Assembly (NCBI GenBank): GCA_963662155.1 | Contig: OY759269.1 | Span: 11,404,574 to 11,468,573, forward strand | DNA: 64,000 nt | Source: Lamellibrachia columna | Lineage: Eukaryota > Annelida > Polychaeta > Sabellida > Siboglinidae | Direction: 5' to 3' | Part shown: positions 41,880 through 64,000 of the stretch, in pieces | Numbering within the stretch: the first letter of the stretch is position 1 | Layout of the letters: every line of letters starts with the position of its first letter | The notes under the pieces: generated by a model | Seen by the model: the letters and a program-made list of their open reading frames with translations, nothing else | What the model was told of the DNA's origin: nothing | Database searches by the model: none | Made by a program: the position numbers and the translations under genes

Positions 41880-44800
41880 CTTGATAAAACAAATTGATAA
41901 TGAAAATGTCAGAACTCAAGAAATACAGCACTCTTCATATTATGACACTGACAATTTAACATTTTTAGCAGATGAATATAAAGACCGTTTAAGTATTTTC
42001 AGCTCGAACATACAATCTATATATGCAAAATTCAATGAATTGGAAATACTTATCGAAGAACTCAATACTATTAATTTTAAATTCAATGTAATATGCTTAC
42101 AAGAAAGTTGGATAACGGACAATAGTGACCTATCGCAAATACAGTTGCCTGTATCATTCAAGGGAAAAGTTGCAGTGAAAAGGGTGGTTTAGTAATTTAC
42201 ATAGATACAAGATTCAAATATGAAATACTGATTAATCTAAATGAATAGTGGGAGGGACAGATTATTAAAGTAACCGGCGGAGGGCTACCCAAAGAAATTA
42301 TCATAGGCAACATCTACCGGCCTCCCAGAATGCTACATGACCAAATTAGGCAGTTTATAAATGAACTCACAGTACTCATGACAAACATAGAAAATAAAAA
42401 CGAAGTAATATTGGCTGGAGACTATAATTTAAATCTGCTAAACGAAAACGAAGCATGTAGTGATTTTTTTTAAATGCTAACAACATAGTTTCTATCCGCA
42501 AATTACCCTGCCAACGAGATTTTTTCACACAACCGGTACACTCATAGACAACTTCTTCCTCAAAAAAAAAATCAACAAAGACAAAAGTAGGCATATTATT
42601 AAAAACACTATCTGATCATCAACCCTACTTTATACTATTTGACATGACAATTAATAAAGAAGCCACTCCCAAATTTATACAAATAAATGTTCAAACGGAG
42701 AAAGCCATGACCCAAGTAAATAATGAAATCATTGCATCGGAAATATACAACAAACTAGATAAAAGCAGGTCAGCTGATACAAATATGAACTATGACATAA
42801 TACACGATGCTATTTTAATTGCTAAAGAAAAACATATGCCCTGTAAATTAGTCAAATAAAAAAAATATAAACATAAGAAGTCAAAATGGATAACACAGGG
42901 ATTGCTTAAATCAATAAGATATAGAGATAAATTATATTAAAAATTTAAAAAGACAAGACCCGGCACACAAGAATACAATACCCTAAACACAAACTTTAAA
43001 ACATACAATACCATATTAAAGAGCAGCATCCAAGCAGCTAAAAACATTTACTTCGAAACAACATTCACCAAATTTAAACACGATATCAGAAATACATGGA
43101 AAACCATCAATGAAATTGTTTCTAGGAAGAAATTAAAAGAATTATCTCCCATGATAATTAAGGAAAATAATACTGAAATAACTAACAAATTAGAAATAGC
43201 AAATGTATTTAATACTTACTTTACTAGGATTGGTTCAAATCTCGCTAAAAGTATACATTATTCAGGCGAGAAAAACCATAGATATTATCTCAAGAATGCA
43301 CAAGACACAAATTTCAAATTTAAAGAAATTGATAAAGAAACTATCAAGATAACTATAAACAATATCCCGAAGAAAGAGAGCTGTGGTTCAGATGGTATAT
43401 CTACAAATTTACTCAAACATATTGCGCCATCACTCGTCAAATCCTTAGCGCTAATAACAAATCAAATCATACACACTGGTGTTTTCCCTGAAAAACTAAA
43501 GCTCGCCAAAGTCATTCCCATTTTTAAGAAAGAAGACCCAGCCTTGTTAACTAATTACAGGCCAATCTCTCTTTTGCCAACAATATCAAAAGTTAGAGAA
43601 AAAGTAATTAGTAGTCAACTATATGAATATTTTGAAGATTCTAAATTGTTTGCAGAAAATCAATATGGTTTTCGACCTGGTCACTCAACAGAATATGCCG
43701 CCTTAGAGTTGGTAGATAGAATCACTATTCAAATGGACAACACTAAAATACCTATAAACATCTTTTTTCGATCTATCAAAGGCTTTTGATTCCATTAATC
43801 ATAAAATATTACTAGACAAACTAAAATACTATGGGTTGGAGGGCCACACACTGAAACTATTCGACAGCTACCTAACAAAGAGAAAACAATATATAGAATT
43901 GGGCGATATTAAATCTAAAACATTGAATATAAGCACTGGTGTCCCACAGGGGTCTATTCTTAGGCCGCTATTGTTTATAATCTACATAAATGATATTTCA
44001 CAGTCTAGGTAAATGTTTAATTGTATAACCTACGCTGACGACACTACACTTTCAAGTACGCTAAATAATTTTAAAAACACGGAGAACATTGATGCTGGTT
44101 CCCGAAGTAATGACGAACCTGGTAAAACAAACGAATGGCTCGAAATTAACAAACTGTCACTAAACATAGACAAATCTAGATATATGCTTTTCCACAGGCC
44201 AAATAAACAAGTAAATCCACCTACGCTCCAAATCAGTAACACAAACATTACAAAAGTTAATGAATTCAACTTCCTAGGTCTAACTCTGGACACAAACTTA
44301 AAATGGAGGAAACATTCTGAAATCACTTCAAATAAGTGTTCCAGGACAATTGGAGTGCTAAATAAGCTTAAACATATATTACCCCAAAATAAAAAAAAAT
44401 TATATATAACACTCTAGTTCTACTACATATGAACTATTGCATCATGGCATGGGGCTCTCAATGTGAAATAATATACAAAGTACAAAAGAAGGCTGTTAGA
44501 ATATTAACAACGAGTAGATATAACTCGCACACGGATCCGCTTTTCAAAAGATTTAATTTATTAAAAATCACAGATTTACTAAGATTACAAGAACTCATGT
44601 TCTATTGTAAATTTATGCACAACCAATTACCATCGTACCTGCAAAATTGGCAGTTGACACCAAATGCAAACATCCACACCCACAACACACGAAGACAACA
44701 TGAATTACATACATTTAGAACACAACATGAATTTGCTAAGCGATGCCTGAGACACAATCTACCTAATACTTTAAACAATACACCAGCCCTGGTAATAGAA

Positions 44801-44917
44801 AAAATCATCACACATAGTCTAAGTGGGTTTGCTAACTACACCAAACATCAATACATGCAAAACTATCAAACCTCGTGCAATATAGCAAATTGTTACACAT
44901 GTAGGCAGAACCAATAA
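41880..44917 (+). pseudogene. LINE ORF2: AP endonuclease and reverse transcriptase
   Basis: Endonuclease: FSSNIQSIYAKFNELEIL, VICLQESWI, IIIGNIYRPPR, ILAGDYNLNLL, LSDHQPYF. Reverse transcriptase: PKKESCGSDGISTNLLK, LTNYRPISLLPTISKVREKV, ENQYGFRPGHSTE, DSINHKILLDKLKYYG, TGVPQGSILRPLLFIIYIND, CITYADDTTLSS (YADD intact), FLGLTLDTNLKWRKH. The C-terminus ends with a Cys-containing CNIANCYTCRQNQ. Breaks: frameshift near 42185, TAG at 42246, frameshifts near 42470 and 43765, TAA at about 44010, frameshift near 44415. The copy cannot make a full protein but is young enough for every domain to be readable. Confidence 0.85.
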
Positions 44918-45390
44918 TGACAAAACATGCACTAAACACACGCAGGTACTTAACGAACGCACATATTCACAACTTCACAAAGAGAACACACACTTTAAAG
45001 GCATACACGCACGCACGCATACGTGCATGACATTTCGTTTTCCTTCTATTTGCAAGATTTGCACTTGTTGGACGAACTCTATTAATTTTATTTATTTTAA
45101 TTTTTTCTCTTTATAAAAGAGTATAACTTGTTAGGATAACTAATTTAATTTACTAAATTATAAAGGTTCCAATTTATAGGTGGCTCCTCGATAGCGACTA
45201 GTTAGTCTTAGAGGAGTCTCCTCGCCCTATTACCATTACCTTATACATCTTAATACACACCACGTTCACAGTAAAATTACAAACTTATACTAAGTATTAT
45301 TGTTTTGTTAACATGAATGTATGTGTGTATCTTTTGAAATGTTACATTGGTCAAATAAACACAAATCTTCTTCTTCTTCTTCACAATCAA
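44918..45390 (+). other. LINE 3' UTR and (CTT)n tail
   Basis: Holds a possible hairpin (GGCTCCTCGATAGCGAC near 45181 and GGAGTCTCCTCGCC near 45213) and ends in five CTT units. Confidence 0.6.
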
Positions 45391-45451
45391 GGTTAAACCT
45401 AACCAAATAGAGATGTTTGTTTGATGCACGGATGTTTATAGATGCAAACTC

Positions 45452-46610
45452 TTACAGTTTGCCCGTAAGTCTTATGGATTTTCTTAAATGTGACGGTCTT
45501 TCGGGCATATGAGATATTCCTTGCGGTTTTATGCATAGTGAACAGGTATATTTATGATTACGGGATACGGCCCGCGTCTGCGTATAGCAGATCAACGGGC
45601 TAAAACAAGTGCTGTGCGTATGCGCCGTCTTCAACGCACACGTATGGGTTGGGACATCCCCAAACCCAGCAGTTGGAGTTCGAAGAGAACCAATGTCTGT
45701 CAACGCTCGCATCTGATCTAGTGTAGCTGCACTTGATGTGCCAGACTTAGTTTTCTTACATTTGCTTACTACACTAGACAGCGCCACTTCAGTCTGCTTC
45801 AATGGCCACCCGCCATCTCCGACCGCATTGATGTGAGTAAGAGACACTCATCCTCTGACGTCGTTGCTTCCGTGGCGGTGTGCAACGACCCGAACATTCA
45901 AGCAAGAAATGTCCGTTGCCGGCGCACCCGTAACACAAACCTTTGGCTCTCCTCGGCGTGGCGCAATCGCGAAACATGTGGCCCGTGCCACCACAAGAAT
46001 AACAATAGACACTCACACTGTGCAGCGAGGTTTGTGAAGCTTTGCTGACTGAAGCAGCTACCACAGTAGGCATAGTTGGTGCAATGTGCTGGAGTGGTAC
46101 TGTTATCTGTGAGGCTGTGGTCTGTGAGGCCTGGGTCATCACAACAGTTTGTACTGTATTTGTTGCCACAGTGTGCTGTAGTGGTGAACTCACCAGACTC
46201 ACCTCTACTCCTGATATCAGAAAGACGTTGATTGAGAGAGTGGTCATATGTTTGATTGCCAGAGTCATAATTGACACTGTCAGTAATCGAGTCACTAAGC
46301 TGTGCGGTCCCACTGTTAATGTGTATGTTGTAATTGTCAACTGTATCATTCATGCTGGTAATTTTGGCATCCAGTCTAACAATTTTGGCGTCCATATTGT
46401 CAACTTCGTAATCCCCCTGCTTAGCTTTGCGTCACGCTGGTGGGCATATATGGCAGTCAATTGTTCATTATAACAATTACATTGATTGTCATATATATTG
46501 GCCTCTTCGGTGCATGACTGGGATAATTCAGCTGAATGTTTACATTGCATGCAGACCAGCATAACCTGAAATGTATTTGTAGCTGTTTCAGATTGCGCCA
46601 TTCTGGGACA
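45452..46610 (-). pseudogene. CCHC zinc-knuckle (Gag/ORF1-like) protein, arm C copy
   Basis: Minus strand from about 46600. Start region MAQSETATNTFQVML, a CMQC pair, then after a one-base shift near 46425 a coiled-coil-like NMDAKIVRLDAKITSMND, then NQTYDHSLNQRLSDIRSRG; after another shift near 46210 the Gln/Thr-rich segment and two intact knuckles CYSCGGTGHMFRDC and CYGCAGNGHFLLEC, then a basic PPRKQRRQR. After a further stop the frame continues to KYTCSLC.KPQGISHMPERP, a possible extra Cys/His finger, ending at 45452. It is more complete than the arm A copy but has at least two frameshifts. It is divergent from the LINE at 47780-51325. Element family unknown. Confidence 0.68.
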
Positions 46611-46766
46611 CGGTTTTAACAATAGTTACCTTATCAAAAACTGTCTAATGTCTAATGTAGTTTAATGTTGAAAAGCTGTCTAATGTAGTTTAATGTTGTC
46701 ACGTGTGGTGTGCGTTGTTGTATATTTGTACAAGGCGAAATATCAATTTAATAAACAGTTCATAGC

Positions 46767-47300
46767 AATGTTAAGGATGGACACAAACAGTGTGTGACAA
46801 TGTCAAGGATGGACACAAACAGTGTGTGACAATGTCAAGGATGGACACAAACAGTGTGTGACAATGTCAAGGATGGACACAAACAGTGTGTGACAATGTC
46901 AAGGATGGACACAAACAGTGTGTGACAATATCAAGGATGGACACAAACAGTGTGTGACAATGTCAAGGATGGACACAAACAGTGTGTGACAATGTCAAGG
47001 ATGGACACAAACAGTGTGTGACAATGTCAAGGATGGACACAAACAGTGTGTGACAATGTCAAGGATGGACACAAACAGTGTGTGACAATGTCAAGGATGG
47101 ACACAAACAGTGTGTGACAATGTCAAGGATGGACACAAACAGTGTGTGACAATGTCAAGGATGGACACAAACAGTGTGTGACAATGTCAAGGATGGACAC
47201 AAACAGTGTGTGACAATGTCAAGGATGGACACAAACAGTGTGTGACAATGTCAAGGATGGACATAAACAGTGTGTGACAATGTCAAGGACGGACACAAAC
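46767..47300. repeat. 32-bp minisatellite, about 17 copies (arm C)
   Basis: Unit ATGTCAAGGATGGACACAAA plus CAGTGTGTGACA. Reverse complement of the arm A array with one consistent change (CCTT for CCGT). Much more homogeneous than arm A. Confidence 0.96.
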
Positions 47301-47329
47301 AAGGATGGAGATCTCCAGAAAAGTGTATG

Positions 47330-47465
47330 ACAACGTCGTTAACAAATTAACTGAGTATTACTTTAACTTGCAATAGATACTGGTGAGCATTCTTGATCAG
47401 CTGTGATGTGATGATGAAGAAGCTGCAAACAACAAACGTTTTGAAGCTACTCTAACTTAACACAT
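47330..47465 (+). repeat. Third copy of the 13/17-kb inverted repeat block
   Basis: Matches 16922-17085 in direct orientation (AACGTCGTTAACAAATTAAC through AAACGTTTTGAAGCTACTCT). Confidence 0.8.
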
Positions 47466-47782
47466 CCCTTTCTTCTCTCTTTATGATAATTGTTTCAACA
47501 ACTGAAAGTTGTATGTCAATACATGCAACTGACAATAAAGAATGTTATAGCTAAGTTCTGTAAAGACTATATGTAATGGTTGGAATGGAATATACAGTGT
47601 TGGTTGACTTATCGACGAATACCACGCCGACAGTAATATGGCTCTAGTCAGTTCGCGATATCACAGCATGAATAGCACACAGACTTTATCGGACGCATGT
47701 TGGCCAATGGTGTGGCCTGTGCACGGAGACAGCTCAGCATACAACGCCTGTTGACAGAAGGCCGACAACAAGTCAACGGAAT
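47466..47782 (+). other. Unassigned sequence upstream of the LINE ORF1
   Basis: No clear feature; possibly 5' UTR of the following LINE. Confidence 0.4.
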
Positions 47783-50700
47783 ATGGCAGCGAGTCTCGCC
47801 CTGTACAGAGTTGCTACCACGGTTGGCTCAATCCCAGACTCCTATATAAGTGACCTCCCTACTCCAAAATTTGCCGAGATAACAGGAAAAGCCGTTGTGA
47901 AATCCTTCGAAGAAGCCCGTCCCACGAAGCCTGCTAGCGACGCTCCCATGGCAACACATAGCAAAACGACAGTCTGATTATTCTGAATCCGACGACATAA
48001 AGAGATCAATAGTTGTAACTGGTACCTCTACATCGAAACACACACAAAACAAGAACGACGTCAAGACGATACCACATTTACACACCACCTAATCACAACA
48101 CTCGGCCTACCCATCACACATACAACGTGTATTTTGATTCCCGAGACATCAGGCAGACGAACGACCTCCACTTATGGAAATCACCTTCCTGAATGAAGCC
48201 ACCAGAGACGAAGTTCTCATGGACAGAAATCATCTCCGAGATGATGCCGATTTCACCAGAGTGTCCATCGGGCCATCATTACCTAAAGAGACCCAGGAAC
48301 ACCTCGACATCCTCTACTACGGAGCAACCCACGAAACGTTTGACCAAGACAACATCGCAAGTTGTGTGTACAGCTCCCGAAGCGAGAACTTTGAGCTACG
48401 AAACGTCCTACGTGACGCTGAACGTAACGTAGACCGTGTAGACTGGAAGACCACCGCCCGCTACAGCCAGTCGACCTACTCATATTGAAAAGCTACCGTC
48501 AGTGCTCGACGCACACACCCCGCTACAGCCAGTCGACCTACTCATCATGGAAAGCTGCTGTCAGTGGTCGACACACACCGCCCGCTACAGCCAGTCGACC
48601 TACTCATCCTGGAAAGCTGCTGTCAGTGGTCGACACACACCGCCCGCTGCAGCCAGTCGACCTACTCATCCTGGAAAGCTGCTGCAGTGGTCGACACACA
48701 CCGCCCGCTACAGCCAGTCGACCTACTCATCCTGGAAAGCTGCTGTCAGTGCTCGACGCACACCGCCCGCTACAGCCAGTCGACCTACTGATCCTGGAAA
48801 GCTGCTGTCAGTGGTCGACACACACCGCCCGCTACAGCCAGTCGACCTACTCATCCTGGAAAGCTGCTGTCAGTGGTCGACACACACTTCCCGCTACAGC
48901 CAGTCGACCTGCTCATCCTGGAAAGCTGCTGTCAGTGGTCGACACACACTGCCCGCTACAGCCAGTCGACCTACTCATCCTGGAAAGCTGCTGTCAGTGG
49001 TCGACACACACTGCCCGCTACAGCCAGTCGACCTGCTCATTCTGGAAAGCTGCTGTCAGTGGTCGACACACACTGCCCGCTACAGCCAGTCGACCTACTC
49101 ATCCTGGAAAGCTGCTGTCAGTGGTCGACGCACACCGCCCGCTACAGCCAGTCGACCTACTCATCCTGGAAAGCTGCTGTCAGTGGTCGACGCACACCGC
49201 CCGCTACAGCCAGTCGACCTACTCATCCTGGAAAGCTGCTGTCAGTGGTCGACGCACACCGCCCGCTACAGCCAGTCGACCTACTCACCCTGGAAAGCTG
49301 CTGTCAATGGTCGACGCACACCGCCCGCTACAGCCAGTCGACCTACTCATCCTGGAAAGCTGCTGCCAGTGGTCGACGCACACCGCCCGCTACAGCCAGT
49401 CGACCTACTCATCCTGGAAAGCTGCTGTCAGTGGTCGACGCACACCGCCCGCTACAGCCAGTCGACCTACTCATCCTGAAAAGCTGCTGTCAGTGCTCGA
49501 CACACACCGCCCGATACAGCCAGTCGACCTACTCATCCTGGAAAGCTGCTGTCAGTGGTCGACACACACCGCCCGCTACAGCCAGTCGACCTACTCATAT
49601 TGGAAAGCTGCTGTCAGTGGTCGACGCACACCGCCCGATACAGCCAGTCGACCTACTCATCCTGGAAAGCTGCTGTCAGTGCTCGACACACACCGCCCGC
49701 TACAACCAGTCGACATACTCATCCTGGAAAGCTGCTGTCAGTGCTCGACACACACCGCCCGCTACAGCCAGTCGACCTACTCATCCTGGAAAGCTGCTGT
49801 CAGTGCTCGACACACACCGCCCGCTACAGCCGGTCGACCTACTCATCCTGGAAAGCTGCTGTCAGTGGTCGACGCACACCTCCCGCTACAGCCAGTCGAC
49901 CTACTCATCCTGGAAAGCTGCTGTCAGTGGTCGACGCACACCGCCCGATACAGCCAGTCGACCTACTCATCCTAGAAAGCTGCTGTCAGTGGTCGACACA
50001 CACCGCCCGATACAGCCAGTCGACCTACTCATCCTGGAAAGCTGCTGTCAGTGCTCGACGCACACCGCCCGCTACAGCCAGTCGACCTACTCATCCTGGA
50101 AAGCTGCTGTCAGTGGTCGACACACACCGCCCGATACAGCCAGTCGACCTACTCATCCTGGAAAGCTACTGTCAGTGGTCGACGCACACCGCCCGCTACA
50201 GCCAGTCGACCTACTCATCCTGGAAAGCTGCTGTCAGTGGTCGACGCACAGCAGCGACAACCCTCAGCCGCCCCCGCACGCGAAGCGATTCACGAACAGA
50301 GCGAGTCCGACCAACCATTGGAACTGATTGACTAAACACTCGCAACACATCCGACCATTTGGACACTGTTGTAATGAATGCAAAGTTTACTATGCCAATG
50401 CTCGCAGTATGCGCAACAAAACGATTGCACTCGAAATTTTCCTTAGCACCGCTGAATATGCGATAATATAATTTGTTGAAACATATCTATGCTATTGCGA
50501 TACATCAGCGAAATGTTTAGTCGGATCCAATGGTACCTATTATCTATTTTGTTCTGATAGAAATAATCGTACTGGAGTAGGTGTGGCCGTCTTCTGTAAA
50601 CCCGATTTAAGCCCAGTCCGTGTATGTCTTTCTGAAAACCCCAGCACAGTTGAAGCCGCACCTTAAGATTGCCACATGTAGTCGAATTGTGTGTGTTTAG

Positions 50701-51325
50701 CGTCCAACAAATTGCACTAACCTGTATAATGAATGCATGTGCGACATGATAACATGATAACATGATAACATGATAACACATTGTATTAGGAACAGCAATA
50801 ACAGTATTATCCTTGGTGATTTTAACTTGCCCCTCATTCATTGCTCTAACAACAGTTTCCCATGACGCAACCATACAACTCTTTCATTGTTTGCATAAAT
50901 GAAAATGCTCTAACCCAGCATATAAATTTCCCAACCCGCGGCATTAATACGTTAGAAATTGTGTTTTTAGCTATCCCTTGCCTGTGACACAGGTTACTGC
51001 AACTGGTGACTTTCGCTTTCTGGATAGTGCTAGCGATCACGTGGCGCGAGCCTGATGCCATGACTTTCTGTAGTATGATATCAAACAACTTTTACGTAAG
51101 GGTTCAACACCACTACCAGGAGGGGTTAGATGAGCAACTAATACACAAAGTGTCATTTACAAAAGATGTGTTGAAGAGTACAGATAATGCGTGCAGCACT
51201 TTTTTTTTATTCATAGAAGAGTTGCTCTCAATGTTTGCTGTGTTATGCACACAGTAGGTTATATACACTGTTTTAATCGAATTCTACCAATTTTAGTACG
51301 AATAAAATATATTATTATTATTAGT
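47783..51325 (+). pseudogene. LINE remnant (ORF1, endonuclease), arm C copy
   Basis: 47783-48450 reads, with two frameshifts, as an ORF1 RRM-like region: [38 protein letters not shown], then MEITFLNEATRDEVLMDRNH and VSIGPSLPKETQEHLDILYY. A 62-bp array interrupts it. 50373-51065 encodes an AP endonuclease: KVYYANARSMRNKTIALEIF, FVETYL, DRNNRTGVGVAVFCKPDL and a broken GDFNLPL/SDHVA end. The reverse transcriptase is almost entirely deleted. The 3' end is AATAAAATA with (TTA)n near 51300-51325. Disabled by stops and frameshifts. Confidence 0.72.
48453..50252. repeat. 62-bp minisatellite, about 29 copies (arm C)
   Basis: Unit starts CCGCCCGCTACAGCCAGTCG and includes TACTCATCCTGGAAAGCTGC. Period 62 is not a multiple of three, so all three frames run through it. 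The unit derives from the end of the LINE ORF1 tail (WKTTARYSQSTYS). Confidence 0.97.
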
Positions 51326-51344
51326 ATTACAAAATATGCTAGCG

Positions 51345-51745
51345 CGTTGTTATGCCCGAAGAGTTCGCCAATAATGCAATCATGGAATATTCATATGTGA
51401 AATCAAGCTAAGATAATTAACGAATTAATAAACTAACAATTGGAAAGAGTCCTAGTGCGACCTTAACAAAAGTGGCCGCCAACGCACCCTTTTATATATT
51501 GAAAATGGCGGATGCTACGGGCAAAATGTGGAAACAACTCTAAAGAAACTCGTTCGTTAATAATTTAGACAGTTAGGTGTAGGCGTATTCGTTGTCATGG
51601 GCGCTGCCGGAGGTCGGATTTAGGAAAACACGTTTGCTGCCTCTCAGAATAATTTCCGGATAAACAGAAACGACCATTGTGTAATACTAGCACAGCGGGA
51701 ACTCGCAAATATTCGCACAAAGTCAAAATGACATTGGAAATTGCG
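51345..51745 (+). repeat. Conserved inter-arm block with a single 57-bp unit
   Basis: Homologous to 17985-18355 (direct) and 10070-10480 (inverted). It contains one copy of the unit that is amplified 24-fold in arm A. Confidence 0.85.
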
Positions 51746-52005
51746 ACAAAGTTGTCGAAAACTTTATTTGCACAACTCTTCACGGTAAACCTGTGATATG
51801 ACGCATACGAATTTCTTACATTTCTGACACCAAAATTGTGAATGACGGCAACATACTATGTAAGAGTAGTTACTTACGATATGTTGTCGTCTTACTATTC
51901 TCACGTACGGATTGCATGCATTGACTGCTACGGCCCAACACGTCAACGTATCATCGCGAGTCTTTATGCAAAGTAGCAGCACTTGGTAACTTGCTCTGCA
52001 GCCGA

Positions 52006-52011
52006 TATATA
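52006..52011 (+). promoter_or_regulatory. Possible TATA element of SLC13 copy C
   Basis: TATATA in the block shared with arm A, 324 bp upstream of the start codon. Function inferred only. Confidence 0.3.
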
Positions 52012-52124
52012 CCCCAAGGGGCGTTCCCGAGGCGTTTCTAGAAGCAACATATCTGCAGCTATTGTTATACATTGTATTGCCGTGTGAAGCCGTGGACCAC
52101 TAGCCTTCGTACGTTTCATTCATT

Positions 52125-52190
52125 CGCCCATTCATTCATTCATTCATTCATTCATTCATTCATTCATTCATTCATTCATTCATTCATCCA
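52125..52190. repeat. (ATTC)n microsatellite
   Basis: About 15 CATT units upstream of SLC13 C exon 1; arms A and B have short ATGAATGG-type equivalents. Confidence 0.95.
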
Positions 52191-52334
52191 TTCACCTGTG
52201 CTCAATAAACCACGTGATTTGGTTACCTGCGCTCTGAGCGATTGCACACAGAAGCAGAGCCCGACACGCGTTGATTGTTGTTGTAGTAAGTGTTATTAAT
52301 ATCAGGCAGGGAGGCAGTCGACCAGACGAGTAGA

Positions 52335-64000
<11,666 letters not shown>

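Larger units (their letters stand above)
40772..45390 (+). mobile_element. Nearly full-length LINE (Jockey/CR1 side) with ORF1, endonuclease and reverse transcriptase
   Basis: Order and content are those of a complete LINE: ORF1 from ATG 40772, an endonuclease/reverse transcriptase ORF2 from about 41880, a 3' UTR from 44918, and a 3' (CTT)n tail at 45366-45387 just after AATAAACACAAAT. It is AT-rich compared with the arms and has no copy elsewhere in the window. It separates SLC13 B from arm C and may have truncated the left end of arm C. No target duplication was found; the 5' end could begin earlier, between 40560 and 40771. Confidence 0.82.

Noticed and set aside
48485..50335. Several 250-496 codon frames repeating CQWSTHTARYSQSTYSSW-like residues
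   Set aside because: The 62-bp period shifts frame every unit, so all three frames run open through the array. There is no conserved domain.

Overview
The window is eukaryotic nuclear DNA. Genes are split by GT-AG introns, LINE, DIRS, hAT-like and tRNA-SINE remnants are everywhere, and micro- and minisatellites make up a large share of the sequence. The style fits a marine invertebrate, perhaps a mollusc or another lophotrochozoan. That is an impression only, and no species can be read from the sequence.

The one clear host gene family is SLC13, the sodium-coupled di/tricarboxylate transporters, present as three copies. Copy A (minus strand, exons 3-1 at 1-8186) and copy B (plus strand, all 14 exons, 22349-39048, 703 codons plus stop) lie head to head. 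Copy C (plus strand, exons 1-3, 52335 to the right edge) follows B in the same direction. Homology runs far beyond the exons. Arm A (about 1-16.9 kb) is an inverted counterpart of arm C (about 45.4-64 kb), and arm B starts near 16.9 kb. The order in each arm, reading toward the transporter, is a CCHC zinc-knuckle (Gag/ORF1-like) reading frame on the opposite strand, a 32-bp minisatellite, a LINE with ORF1 and endonuclease remnants, a spacer, then SLC13 exon 1. Arm B has kept only parts of this.

The arms differ mainly in which short segments have been amplified. A 57-bp segment is 24 copies in A and single in B and C. A 77-bp hairpin-forming segment is exactly 12 copies in B and single in A and C. 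A 25-bp unit is about 80 copies in B, 12 in C and not seen in A. A 62-bp unit is about 7 copies in A and 29 in C. A 47-bp unit is 8 copies in A and one in C. A 57-bp unit in the zinc-knuckle frame is about 35 copies in A and essentially single in C. Copy B also carries an amplified 18-bp coding repeat in exon 8 (15 acidic hexapeptides) and amplified copies of its own splice junctions inside intron 3.

Mobile elements: LINE reverse transcriptase split by a 1.3-kb hAT-type element with perfect 18-bp ends (arm A); matching DIRS tyrosine-recombinase retroelement fragments in intron 1 of A and C but not B; L2-like LINE in intron 1 of C and in intron 3 of B and C; a nearly full-length LINE at 40.8-45.4 kb between B and C; a tRNA-Val-like SINE; an RTE-like fragment; and a fragment of a widespread CXC-motif protein immediately downstream of the SLC13 B stop codon. 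All mobile-element reading frames seen here are broken. Copy B is the only gene complete in the window and looks functional by splice-phase consistency, with two unusual motif changes and one GC-AG intron.
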